The notes under the pieces are model-generated. The model was not told the origin of the DNA. It saw only the letters and a list, made by a program, of their open reading frames with translations, and did not search any database. Both the position numbers and the translations under genes were made by a program. This document shows, piece by piece, positions 42,672 through 50,498 of a stretch of 64,000 bases of DNA (position 1 is its first letter; each line of letters begins with the position of its first letter). Source of the stretch: an uncultured bacterium (lineage in GTDB: Bacteria; Muiribacteriota; Ozemobacteria; Ozemobacterales; Ozemobacteraceae); NCBI GenBank assembly GCA_937949615.1, contig CALEDQ010000028.1, positions 62,001-126,000 on the forward strand, in the 5' to 3' direction.

Positions 42672-42721
42672 AAATATTGAGGGCTGTTTCACTAACTCAG
42701 GTGAAACAGCCCTCAATATTT
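42672..42721. terminator. 21-bp perfect hairpin between convergent genes
   Basis: The arms AATATTGAGGGCTGTTTCAC and its exact complement, plus one more A-T pair, flank an 8-nt loop. It sits 15 bp after the PBP1A stop and 32 bp from the next convergent stop, and should end both transcripts; the flanks are A/T-rich but have no long T-run. Confidence 0.8.
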
Positions 42722-42753
42722 AAGCTCTGGTGGGGGAAACAGAAACGGTCAGC

Positions 42754-43602
42754 TCAGGAATTTTTCTGGCCGGCCCTGATTTCAGCGTTGGCGACTATGG
42801 TTCTGGCGGCGTTACAGAGCTGGGCGATTTCGATCGGTTCGGTCATGCCGAATTCTTCCGGGCTCTGTGCCAGGTCGATTCCCAGCCCTTTGAGAGCGTT
42901 AGCCGGAACACACATGAAGTGAAATCTGGGGATGTCATTGAATGAGCTTTCCTGTGGAAAATCCCGATAGTTGAATTCGAGAAAATCTGACAGAAAGTGA
43001 AACAGCATCATGGCACTGCTGCCACGGGTTACTTCTTTGCCGCGTGAAAAATTATGCAGAGCCCTGGTATATTCGCCGCTTGAATCGGCCGGAAAACGTC
43101 CGTGATTGAGCTTTTGAGCCAGGGGTTTGAGATGTCTTATGAGAAGGTCGACAATCTGATGCAGATCGGCGGCATTGGCATATTCACCCTGTCTGCGGTT
43201 GCGGCAGAGAGACTGCAGGTCTTTTTCGAACCTGACTGCAAAGTCTTCATGAAAACTGAACTGCTGGGCCTGAAAGTAGCTGGGTAAAAGCCTGCCGTTT
43301 TCGTGATTCCCCTGCATGCCCATCGAACCAAAGGCAAAAACGCTCAACAGGCCGCCAAAAGCAAGCCCGGTCGCGAACCTGCGTATTTTCAATCTCTGCA
43401 GGAAAGAGATCTGGCGATTGACCATGGTCTGCGCTCTTATCAGAACTGTCATGCCTCGTCCGCAGCCGCCACAGAATCTGGCACCGGGAATATTGAGATG
43501 CCCGCAGTCAGAACATTTGTTTCGCAGAGAATAGCCGCAGTTGTCGCAGTTGCCGGCTGCATTCAATTTGCCGGTTTCACATTTCGGGCAGTAAGAAAAC
43601 AT
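42754..43602 (-). CDS. Zinc-ribbon membrane protein, unknown
   Basis: I start at the ATG at 43602, behind GAGG at a distance of 6 nt; the frame is also open upstream to 44139, but that part lies across the Hfq gene in another frame and is not real. The 282-aa product has two zinc ribbons (CPKC..CDNC and CSDC..CGGC, about 5-44), one membrane helix (about 75-92, TGLAFGGLLSVFAFGSMG), and a helical domain of about 180 residues with no known motif. Zinc ribbons at the N-terminus of such proteins are common in bacteria with a DUF-type TM tail. Confidence 0.65.
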   Translation of the reverse strand: MFSYCPKCETGKLNAAGNCDNCGYSLRNKCSDCGHLNIPGARFCGGCGRGMTVLIRAQTMVNRQISFLQRLKIRRFATGLAFGGLLSVFAFGSMGMQGNHENGRLLPSYFQAQQFSFHEDFAVRFEKDLQSLCRNRRQGEYANAADLHQIVDLLIRHLKPLAQKLNHGRFPADSSGEYTRALHNFSRGKEVTRGSSAMMLFHFLSDFLEFNYRDFPQESSFNDIPRFHFMCVPANALKGLGIDLAQSPEEFGMTEPIEIAQLCNAARTIVANAEIRAGQKNS

Positions 43603-43701
43603 ATTGGCCTCAAAGTAAAATGATTTCATTCTCTTATCGGCATTCTGTATGGTCTGACCGAAGCAGTAAACCATTCGCAAAGGCAAAACGCTGAAAATAA
43701 C

Positions 43702-43723
43702 AACCCCGCCTGGCGGCGGGGTT
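43702..43723 (-). terminator. Terminator of hfq
   Basis: A 9-bp perfect stem (AACCCCGCC / GGCGGGGTT) and 4-nt loop, with GTTATTTT following on the minus strand. Confidence 0.8.
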
Positions 43724-43738
43724 AAAAATTCGTTGTGA

Positions 43739-44218
43739 TCAGGCGCGTCTGGTAGGCACCTTTTTCGGCGGCGGTGGATCGTTGTCGATTTCTTCGTCGA
43801 AATCGGGGAACGGGCGCCTTGGAGCCGGCTTCGGCAGTGGCCTGGCCGGTTCGTCTGCTTCAGGTCGTCGTCGATAACCGCTGTCGCCTTCTTCGCCTTC
43901 TGGGCGGCGTCGATAACCGGTGCTGCTTTCTTCGCCTTCGGGGCGGCGTCTGTAGCCGGTTCCGGTGGGTCTTGGGCCTGACGGTCTGCCCATGCGACTG
44001 GGCGGTCTGAGGGGCGGCAGAACCGAAATATAAATGATCGAAGATTTGTAAACAATCTCGACTTTGTCTTTAAATGAAAGCGAAACCGAGAACTGGTCGT
44101 AAGCCTTGAGCTTGCCGCGCAAAACCGTACCAGTTTCAAGAATCACCTCGACCTTGAGGTGTCTTTTGCGTGCCTGGGATAAGAACTGATTCTGCACTTG
44201 CGATTTATACTGAGACAT
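43739..44218 (-). CDS. hfq: Hfq-like RNA chaperone with repeat tail
   Basis: Residues 8-68 match Hfq: NQFLSQARKRHLKVEVILETG in Sm1 and an Sm2 motif IVYKSSIIYI in place of YKHAIST. Hfq forms hexamers that pair small RNAs with mRNAs. After the core, the protein (159 aa, against 80-100 usual) has a tail with three copies of GYRRRPEGEE (about 88-121), then a Pro-rich acidic end (FDEEIDNDPPPPKK). Arg-rich repeats may bind RNA. A CAGGAG RBS and a promoter at 44251-44279 support the start. Confidence 0.9.
   Translation of the reverse strand: MSQYKSQVQNQFLSQARKRHLKVEVILETGTVLRGKLKAYDQFSVSLSFKDKVEIVYKSSIIYISVLPPLRPPSRMGRPSGPRPTGTGYRRRPEGEESSTGYRRRPEGEEGDSGYRRRPEADEPARPLPKPAPRRPFPDFDEEIDNDPPPPKKVPTRRA
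43856..43957 (-). repeat. Tandem repeats in the Hfq tail
   Basis: Three in-frame copies encode GYRRRPEGEE, GYRRRPEGEE and GYRRRPEADE, separated by short Ser/Gly/Asp linkers; the first two copies are identical in protein. Confidence 0.85.
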
Positions 44219-44250
44219 TCGAATCTCCTGTCAGGCGTTTATTCCTGAAC

Positions 44251-44279
44251 ATCTTACATCCTTCCGGGCAAAATTACAA
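44251..44279 (-). promoter_or_regulatory. Promoter of hfq
   Basis: TTGTAA (44279-44274), 17 bp, TAAGAT (44256-44251); the hfq ATG lies about 32 nt downstream. Confidence 0.5.
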
Positions 44280-44284
44280 CCCGT

Positions 44285-44968
44285 TTACTTCATGCCGGCA
44301 ATGGCTTTGGCTTTAGTCTGCAGGTCCTGCAGCAGCGACTCGATTTTTTTGGCTTCGAGCGCAGAATCTTCTGCGAGTTTTTTCATTTCGGCCGCAACCA
44401 CCGAGAATGCACGGCCGGCTTCGCCAACGCGGGCGGCTTCAATAGATGCATTCAGTGACAGCAGGTTACTTTTTCTCGCAATCTTGGTGATAACTCTGAT
44501 AACGTCTTCCATCTGGTTGGTAGACGCTTCGAGTTCTTTCAGGTGAACATTCGTGGCTCTCAGGCGCTCGGTGGTCATTTTCAAAATCTGAAATGAGATT
44601 TCTGGGACGTCAGCGAGCAGATTGCGAAAGTCGTCTTTGGTGAGAATAAGGAAGGTGGTTTCCTGGATGGTGGCAATCGATGCAGATCGCGGCTGATCGT
44701 CAATGATGGCCATGTCGCCGATAACCGCACCTTTGCCGAGAGAAACCAGAACTGAGTCTGCTCCTGAGCTGTTCCGCTTGAGAACATTGACTTTGCCGCT
44801 TTTTACGATGTAAAGCGCATCACCCTTATCGCCTTCTTTGAAGACCATATTTTTGGGCGGAATCGTCTGTTCAATGGTAATGGCAGAAAGGTCGAGCAGT
44901 GCTTTGTCGGAAAGACTTCTGAAAAGCGCTACCTGTCTGAGAAACTGGATTTTGTCAAGTTCTGACAT
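44285..44968 (-). CDS. Cyclic-nucleotide-domain protein fused to an MCP signalling tip
   Basis: This 227-aa protein begins with a CRP-like cNMP-binding beta-roll (about 1-120, KGAVIGDMAIIDDQPRSASI) and ends with the conserved hairpin tip of methyl-accepting chemotaxis proteins (about 155-215: KSNLLSLNASIEAARVGEAG and RAFSVVAAEMKKLAEDS). The usual MCP has a membrane part and a longer hairpin; here both are missing. The tip normally contacts CheA and CheW, so this may be a soluble sensor that couples a nucleotide or other ligand to chemotaxis arrays. A TTGACA promoter and AGGAAAC precede it. Confidence 0.8.
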   Translation of the reverse strand: MSELDKIQFLRQVALFRSLSDKALLDLSAITIEQTIPPKNMVFKEGDKGDALYIVKSGKVNVLKRNSSGADSVLVSLGKGAVIGDMAIIDDQPRSASIATIQETTFLILTKDDFRNLLADVPEISFQILKMTTERLRATNVHLKELEASTNQMEDVIRVITKIARKSNLLSLNASIEAARVGEAGRAFSVVAAEMKKLAEDSALEAKKIESLLQDLQTKAKAIAGMK

Positions 44969-44997
44969 CTATGTTTCCTGCCTTGGATTCGTGCAAT

Positions 44998-45026
44998 ATC
45001 GTAACATCGTCAGAATTCTGTGTCAA
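44998..45026 (-). promoter_or_regulatory. Promoter of the cNMP-MCP gene
   Basis: A perfect TTGACA (45026-45021), a 17-bp spacer ending in TGT, and TACGAT (45003-44998). It overlaps the last codons of dusB. Confidence 0.7.
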
Positions 45027-46099
45027 TCAGCAGTTGAAGTTTGCAGTGCCCCAGAGAAAAAATCGCGGCCGGTGTCTATGACGACCGAGGGGTTGCGTTC
45101 ATTGCACAGAGCGTGCCGCAATTTCGCAGAATGCGGGTGATTGCGCAGGTAGCCGAACAGGTGCACCCGAAAAAGCGGTACTGCTGCCGGGCCGTGTTCC
45201 ATCATCATGTCGATCAGCTGATGCCGGAAAATTTTGAACCGCAGGGCGGTGGAGGAAAACATGCTGTGCCCGAGCAGTTCTGCGAACAGCCATGGTTTGC
45301 CGACGCAGCCACGACCGATCATATAGCCATCGCACCCGGTGCGCCGGTGCAGCTCGATAAGATGTTCGGCTGCAGCGATGTCGCCATTGGCGAAAAATGG
45401 AATATCACCGCAGATTTCCTTGATGCCCTCGAGGTGCTGCCATTGGGCGGTACCGGTATACCCTGCCTGTCTGGTGCGGGCATGGATGGTTATCGCCTGT
45501 GCCCCGGCTTCAATAACGGTTCTGGCGAATTCTTTAACATTGATGGTAGTTTCACTCCAGCCGATGCGGAACTTGGCGGTTACCGGCACTTTCACGGCAG
45601 CCCTTACGCGGCGGATAATTTCGGCGGCCAGCGGCGGGTTCTTCATCAGAGCCGAGCCGGCGCCGGTTTTAACCACTTTGGCAACCGGGCAGCCCATATT
45701 GATATCGATGATATCGCAGATATTGAGCTCGTCGATGATGGCAGCGGCCCTGGCCATGGTTTCGGGGTCAGCGCCGAACAGCTGCACGGCATAGGGCCGT
45801 GCCTGAGCCTGGAAACGCACCATGTCGATCGTCTGGCGGCTGCGGTAGGTTATGGCTCTGGCGCTGGCGAGTTCTGACACGGTAAAACCGGCGCCAAGAC
45901 GTGAGCACAGCAGGCGAAAAGTGCCGTCGGTAACCCCGGCCATCGGTGCAAGAACGAGGTTGTTCGGCAGCACGACATTACCGATTTTAACCGGCCTGAC
46001 TATGTGTGAAAGTGACCGGTCGGGCAGGGGAGTCTGAAAAGAAGGGTCGAATGGCGTGGCCGGGTTATCGAGCCAGCCTGGCAGGGCTTCTGAGGTCAT
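45023..46099 (-). CDS. dusB: tRNA-dihydrouridine synthase B
   Basis: This 358-aa flavoenzyme has APMAGVTDGTFR, the catalytic Cys in INMGCPVAKVVKTGAGSALM, the TIHARTRQAGYTG motif and GCDGYMIGRGCVGKPWLF. It reduces uridine in the tRNA D-loop with FMN and NADPH. The start overlaps the stop of the diguanylate cyclase gene by 4 nt. Its position downstream of a two-gene signalling unit is probably due to operon packing rather than a shared task. Confidence 0.95.
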   Translation of the reverse strand: MTSEALPGWLDNPATPFDPSFQTPLPDRSLSHIVRPVKIGNVVLPNNLVLAPMAGVTDGTFRLLCSRLGAGFTVSELASARAITYRSRQTIDMVRFQAQARPYAVQLFGADPETMARAAAIIDELNICDIIDINMGCPVAKVVKTGAGSALMKNPPLAAEIIRRVRAAVKVPVTAKFRIGWSETTINVKEFARTVIEAGAQAITIHARTRQAGYTGTAQWQHLEGIKEICGDIPFFANGDIAAAEHLIELHRRTGCDGYMIGRGCVGKPWLFAELLGHSMFSSTALRFKIFRHQLIDMMMEHGPAAVPLFRVHLFGYLRNHPHSAKLRHALCNERNPSVVIDTGRDFFSGALQTSTAD

Positions 46100-47898
46100 C
46101 CGGCTTTTTCGGTAATACTGTCGTTGTAAATGAAAGAGCAGTTGCGGCCGCGGCCTTTACATTCGTAGAGCGCCATATCTGCCTTTTTGATCAGAACGCT
46201 CTTGACGCTTGCATGATCAGGGAAAGTGGAAACACCCAGCGAAATGGTAACCTTGAGGGCTTTTTCCTGACCCGGAAAATCGTAGGCTTCGACGGTTTTG
46301 CGCAGGCGTTCGGCAACGAGATGGGCACCCTTGGCGTCGGTCTCGGGCAGAATAATGGCAAATTCTTCGCCACCGTAACGGGCCGGAATATCGACAGTTT
46401 CGCGAACTGTCTGCTTGGTGAGCTTGGCGACTTCGATAAGCACGACGTCACCCTGCTGGTGCCCGTAGGTGTCGTTGAACTTCTTGAAATGGTCGATATC
46501 GAAGAGTATGAGCGAGCAGGCGGTATGATAACGCTTGGCTCTGACAATTTCTTCTTCGAGACGGGCCTGAAAATAGCGGTGAATGAACAGTTTGGTGAGA
46601 CCATCGGTAATGGCCAGTTCGTAAAGGCGTGCATGTTCTACGGCCATGGCTGCCTGCTGAGCCAGCGCTTCGAGCAGACGCTGGTCTTCTTCGGTGAAAG
46701 GCTCGCTGTTAACCTTGTTTACCCCATTGATGACGCCGGTTACACGGTCTTTGATCTTCAACGGCACTGAAATAAGGTTCGAAATGGTTTTTTCAAATTC
46801 AAGGTTGTTATCGTAGCTCTTGAAGAGCGGGTCTTTGTGACCTTCGTTGACGATAATGCTGTTGCCGGTCTTGAGAACGGTGCCGGCGACGCCTTCGCCC
46901 GATTTGATCTTGACGGCCGCATGCGGCTGAACGCCTTCCTGGCCTTCTTTGAGGCCAAAGACGATCTTGGTTTCGAGCTCGTCGGAGCCGACGCCTGACT
47001 GCAGCATGATCGAGCAGCGTTCGGCTCTGATGGCTTTGCCGGCCATTTCCAGGATCTGCTTGATCAGTTTGTCGGTATCGCTCTGAAAGTTCATTGCCTG
47101 GCTGGCCTTGAACAGGGTTTCGATCTCGAAGATCTTGCGGTCAAGAGCTTTGTTATTGGCTTCAAGAGCGTCGAGCATTTCGTTGAAACGATGGGCGAGG
47201 GTGCCGATTTCGTCTTCAGAAACCGCCTTGATGCGGTAGCTGAGATTGCCGCTTTCGATGACCTGGGTACCTTCGATAAGGTTATCGAGGCCGCGGGTAA
47301 TGAATTTGGCAAGAATTACCGACAGGATGATGCCGGCAAGCAGACCGACCATCGCGATCAGAATGATGTGCTGCCGGCTCACCGATTTGGCTTCGGTCAG
47401 GCGGTCGAAGCCGAAACGCAGAATGACGGTGCCAAAACGCGAGGTGCCGACCTTGATCGGTGCAATGTAATTAACGTAACTGCCGTCGGCTCCGAGCATG
47501 CGTGTCGGCGTTTCGATGCTCTCGATTTTGCTGCGCATCGGTTCGCTGATGATCTGGCCAAGCAGGCTTTCAGCATCGCCGCGCAGGCGGTGTGCCAGAT
47601 AGCGGCCGTCGATGTCGAGAATCGAAATTTCGTGAATATCCTGGCCACCGGCGATAATGCGTTCGGTATAGGGAACCAGCGCGTCGTATGACTGGCTGAT
47701 GATCGGGTCCTGGCAGGCGATCGCAAGCGTCGACGAAAGGAGCAGACCGGACTGGTCCATGGAGCTGGTGAGCAGTGATTCTTCGCGCAGTGATGTATTG
47801 ACTGAATTCAAAATGATGATAAGCCCTACAAGCAGGGCTATACCAGAAATGAATTTAAGTTTTATCGAGAATCGGTTGGCTGATTCTGACTTTTTCAC
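46096..47898 (-). CDS. Diguanylate cyclase with periplasmic sensor, HAMP and GAF domains
   Basis: This 600-aa protein starts at a GTG (47898) without a strong RBS. It has an N-terminal membrane helix, a periplasmic domain of about 140 residues, a second helix (about 180-200), a HAMP domain, a GAF domain (about 290-430) and a GGDEF domain with active-site GGEEF (PARYGGEEFAII). The position of the inhibitory RxxD site five residues before it carries ETVD instead, so product inhibition may be weak. It should make cyclic di-GMP. The gene follows the PhnD-like lipoprotein by 14 bp, suggesting that this lipoprotein is its ligand-binding partner. Confidence 0.93.
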   Translation of the reverse strand: MKKSESANRFSIKLKFISGIALLVGLIIILNSVNTSLREESLLTSSMDQSGLLLSSTLAIACQDPIISQSYDALVPYTERIIAGGQDIHEISILDIDGRYLAHRLRGDAESLLGQIISEPMRSKIESIETPTRMLGADGSYVNYIAPIKVGTSRFGTVILRFGFDRLTEAKSVSRQHIILIAMVGLLAGIILSVILAKFITRGLDNLIEGTQVIESGNLSYRIKAVSEDEIGTLAHRFNEMLDALEANNKALDRKIFEIETLFKASQAMNFQSDTDKLIKQILEMAGKAIRAERCSIMLQSGVGSDELETKIVFGLKEGQEGVQPHAAVKIKSGEGVAGTVLKTGNSIIVNEGHKDPLFKSYDNNLEFEKTISNLISVPLKIKDRVTGVINGVNKVNSEPFTEEDQRLLEALAQQAAMAVEHARLYELAITDGLTKLFIHRYFQARLEEEIVRAKRYHTACSLILFDIDHFKKFNDTYGHQQGDVVLIEVAKLTKQTVRETVDIPARYGGEEFAIILPETDAKGAHLVAERLRKTVEAYDFPGQEKALKVTISLGVSTFPDHASVKSVLIKKADMALYECKGRGRNCSFIYNDSITEKAG

Positions 47899-47912
47899 TG
47901 GCGCGGTCCGGA

Positions 47913-48878
47913 TTAGTTGCCTTTCTGCTGGTGCTGGTTGAGAAGGTTCTGAACCTTTTCAATATAATCGTAATCTTTGTTGTCTGCGGGAACGAAGCCA
48001 TCGACATCGGTGAGGTCGTCGAGGATTTCTTTGCCATCGGGCGACTTCTTGTTGAGGTCAAGCAGGGCCTGTTTGATTTTTTCGATGAGATCGGGCGCCA
48101 GGCTCTTGCGCACCACGATCGGCTCATTGGAAATATCGGGCGTGGTGGCGAGAAGAATCAGTTCGTCTTTTTTGCTCTTATCGCGCAGAGTGTTGCGGGC
48201 ATCATCGTAGCAGGCGCCGGCATCGTATTTGCCAAGCAGCACGTTAAGCACAACCGCATCATGTTTGTTCAGAAACGCGGCTTCATCAAAGTCTTTTTCA
48301 GGGTGAATGCCGGCTTCAAGCAGCAGTGATTTCGGAAAAATGTAGCCGGAGGCCGATTCTTTTTCGACCCAGGCAAATTTTTTGCCTTTCAGATCCTTGA
48401 GGCTTTTGATGCCGCTGTCCTGGCGGGCAATGATGATGCCGCGGTATGAGGTGGTGCCGAAGCGGATCGGCTTGACCAGCAGCTGGATGTCAGGGTTGTT
48501 GCGGGCTTCGACCGAAGTCATGGTTGCCAGCCAGGCGATGTCGATTTCGCCCTTGACCAGAAGATTCATGATCCCGGCGTAGTCTGAAGCGGTCTGCAGG
48601 CGGACCTGCTTGACACCAAGTTTTTTAGTAAGATAATCGAGAAATTTGTTGTGCTTCTGGACCATGTCTGATGAATTCGTGAAGGGTATTCTTCCGAGTT
48701 TCAGAACGGTATTACTGTAAGGTGAAACAGAGGCGGTTTCAGCCGGCTGCTGTGACGCGGGCTGGGCCACCGGGGTCTGGGTCGATTCGGCAGGTTTCTT
48801 TTCACCGCCGCCGCAACCAATTGTCAAAGTTGCAGCCAGCATAATCATCATGACAAAGCCGGCAAAATTTTTCCCCAT
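47913..48878 (-). CDS. PhnD-family substrate-binding lipoprotein
   Basis: I start at the ATG at 48878, which has GGGAGA 7 nt upstream; an in-frame ATG at 48893 adds five residues and lacks such a site. The 321-aa product has a lipoprotein signal (LTIGCGGG) and the PhnD fold of periplasmic phosphonate/phosphite-binding proteins: RIPFTNSSDMVQKHNKFLDYL, GEIDIAWLATMTSVEA, KFAWVEKESASGYIFPKSLL. No ABC permease or ATPase is close by, and the next gene is a diguanylate cyclase, so a sensory role is more likely than transport. Direct repeats lie upstream. Confidence 0.88.
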   Translation of the reverse strand: MGKNFAGFVMMIMLAATLTIGCGGGEKKPAESTQTPVAQPASQQPAETASVSPYSNTVLKLGRIPFTNSSDMVQKHNKFLDYLTKKLGVKQVRLQTASDYAGIMNLLVKGEIDIAWLATMTSVEARNNPDIQLLVKPIRFGTTSYRGIIIARQDSGIKSLKDLKGKKFAWVEKESASGYIFPKSLLLEAGIHPEKDFDEAAFLNKHDAVVLNVLLGKYDAGACYDDARNTLRDKSKKDELILLATTPDISNEPIVVRKSLAPDLIEKIKQALLDLNKKSPDGKEILDDLTDVDGFVPADNKDYDYIEKVQNLLNQHQQKGN

Positions 48879-48916
48879 CGCAATTTCTCCCATTTTCAGA
48901 ACTGTTCGAATATGTA

Positions 48917-48948
48917 TACCACAAATTAAAAATTATTTACCACAAATT
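48917..48948 (-). repeat. Pair of TACCACAAATT direct repeats 21 bp apart
   Basis: Plus-strand TACCACAAATT occurs at 48917-48927 and again at 48938-48948, exactly two helical turns apart, upstream of the PhnD-cyclase operon. This is a typical spacing for an activator site. No clear -35 box is nearby. Confidence 0.7.
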
Positions 48949-50344
48949 ATTGTTTGTTGATTGGCAGATCGACAATAAACTCGATGACCTTTTCGTCGGC
49001 TTTGGTCTGCACTTCAAGCTCGCTGAAATCTTCAAGGAACTTGAGGTTCGAAACCGGCGGAATTCCCTTGTCGCGCAGCAGCGGTGACTGCAGAAATCTC
49101 TGCAGCTGGTTGTTGAAATCGGCAAATTTAACTTTCCAGAAGCGCTTGAGATTTTTTACTGCCCTGGCGCCTTTGGCTTTGCCGGCTTTGACGTCGAGAA
49201 TATGGCTTATTTCTTTTACGAGGTTTTTCTTGCCGGTGGCGAGAACGAGAAAATTCTCGGCAAGCCCTGCATATACCGAAATCTGCGGAAACATGAAATA
49301 ACTGAGTTTGACCAGCGAAATTTTATCTTCATCCATAATCTGAGTAAATATACCGGTCTGCATGCAAAGAGTTTTAAGTTTGTCGAGATTATCGCGCAAC
49401 TTGTTAATTTCAGGCACCGGTGCGGCGAATCTGACGTCGGGCAGGCCGCCGTCGCCGGTCGGGTCGAGATTGACGTAGAGAACGCTTTCGCGGGCGGTGT
49501 TGGCAAGAATGTCTTTTTCAAAATCAAGCCCGGCTGAGGCAACCATCTGAATAATGGTGTCTGACTGTGGCACGGCCTTGATATTTTTCATCGTTTCGGC
49601 AGGGTCTTCGATCGGGTGTGTCTGGGCAAACAGCATCAGCGAATCTTCGTTGATAAAATCGCCGATTGTCAGGTTGTGCTCGATTTTATTGCTGGCGAAA
49701 TTGCCGGCGTTCGAAACGATATTCACCCGGCAGAAAAAACCGTTCAATGAGACTACGGCAACGCCGACCAGATAGTCGGATGCGTCGAGCATCGGAAGAA
49801 TCTGGTTTTCGATGCGATAACGCTGCTGTGGATTCAGCTTTTTGGCGGAATCTGGGTGTAAAGTCATGGTTTTGAGAACTTCTTTGAGATTTTTACTTTC
49901 ACAGGCTGTTTTGATGATCAGCGCCTGGGAAGCGGGCCGGCATTCAGACATAAGCTTGTCGAAATCTGCTGCGTAGCCGCTGAGAAGTTCTTCGGTATGT
50001 TGTTTCTGATCGTTTGTCAGATGCAGGGTGCTCTGCGGTTTGAGAAAGTCTGGAGTGCCGATTGTGGCCGGGTTGAAAAACGATGCCGCTTTCAGATCGG
50101 CCTGTCCGGCTGGCCAGTCTTTGTTTATGGCTCTTCCGAGTCTTCTTAGAGCTTCATAGGGATTATTGCCCGGCTCAGAAAGAAAACTACCGACTCTTTC
50201 TATCTGAAAAGCCATGATTACCTGATCAGCGGTACTGGCGGTCGTGGTGCCGGAAGCCGTTTCTGCGCTCCAGACCGGAAAAAATGATGATATGAGCGAA
50301 ATCGCCAGAAACAGAAAAACAACCTTACGCTCCAGATTGAACAT
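48947..50344 (-). CDS. Secreted protein of unknown function
   Basis: The ATG at 50344 follows GGAGAAGG by 6 nt and opens a signal peptide (MFNLERKVVFLFLAISLISS); a longer frame from 50398 lacks this. The 465-aa product has no motif I recognise. It has alternating helices and strands such as VLYVNLDPTGDGGLPDVRF and ISVYAGLAENFLVLATGKK that recall DUF3352-type envelope proteins, but the match is weak. It is alone in its operon and faces the second pilin operon across overlapping promoters. Confidence 0.6.
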   Translation of the reverse strand: MFNLERKVVFLFLAISLISSFFPVWSAETASGTTTASTADQVIMAFQIERVGSFLSEPGNNPYEALRRLGRAINKDWPAGQADLKAASFFNPATIGTPDFLKPQSTLHLTNDQKQHTEELLSGYAADFDKLMSECRPASQALIIKTACESKNLKEVLKTMTLHPDSAKKLNPQQRYRIENQILPMLDASDYLVGVAVVSLNGFFCRVNIVSNAGNFASNKIEHNLTIGDFINEDSLMLFAQTHPIEDPAETMKNIKAVPQSDTIIQMVASAGLDFEKDILANTARESVLYVNLDPTGDGGLPDVRFAAPVPEINKLRDNLDKLKTLCMQTGIFTQIMDEDKISLVKLSYFMFPQISVYAGLAENFLVLATGKKNLVKEISHILDVKAGKAKGARAVKNLKRFWKVKFADFNNQLQRFLQSPLLRDKGIPPVSNLKFLEDFSELEVQTKADEKVIEFIVDLPINKQ

Positions 50345-50369
50345 GGTTTGCCTTCTCCTGACTATGAGA

Positions 50370-50398
50370 TTGACACTGGTTTTTCGCCATTTTAACAT
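50370..50398 (+). promoter_or_regulatory. Promoter of the second pilin operon
   Basis: A perfect TTGACA (50370-50375), 17 bp, TAACAT (50393-50398). It would start near 50405, giving a 95-nt leader before 50499. It overlaps the promoter of the opposite gene. Confidence 0.55.
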
Positions 50399-50417
50399 CA
50401 GTATGGCAAATTCTCAA
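50389..50417 (-). promoter_or_regulatory. Promoter of the 48947 gene
   Basis: TTGAGA (50417-50412), 17 bp, TAAAAT (50394-50389). Its -10 box shares bases with the -10 box of the opposite promoter. Confidence 0.6.
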
Positions 50418-50498
50418 CCTCAACGATAATGTTGCTGCGATCATTCATGCGTGGTAACCTGTTCAGTACAGAATCTCAAATTATCTGGTTAGCCGCTG

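Noticed and set aside
43603..44139. N-terminal extension of the zinc-ribbon protein up to 44139
   Set aside because: It reads through the hfq gene in another frame and across its terminator; the RBS supports 43602.
45041..45877. A 278-aa open frame on the plus strand
   Set aside because: It lies entirely across dusB, which has full family motifs; there is no RBS or protein signature.
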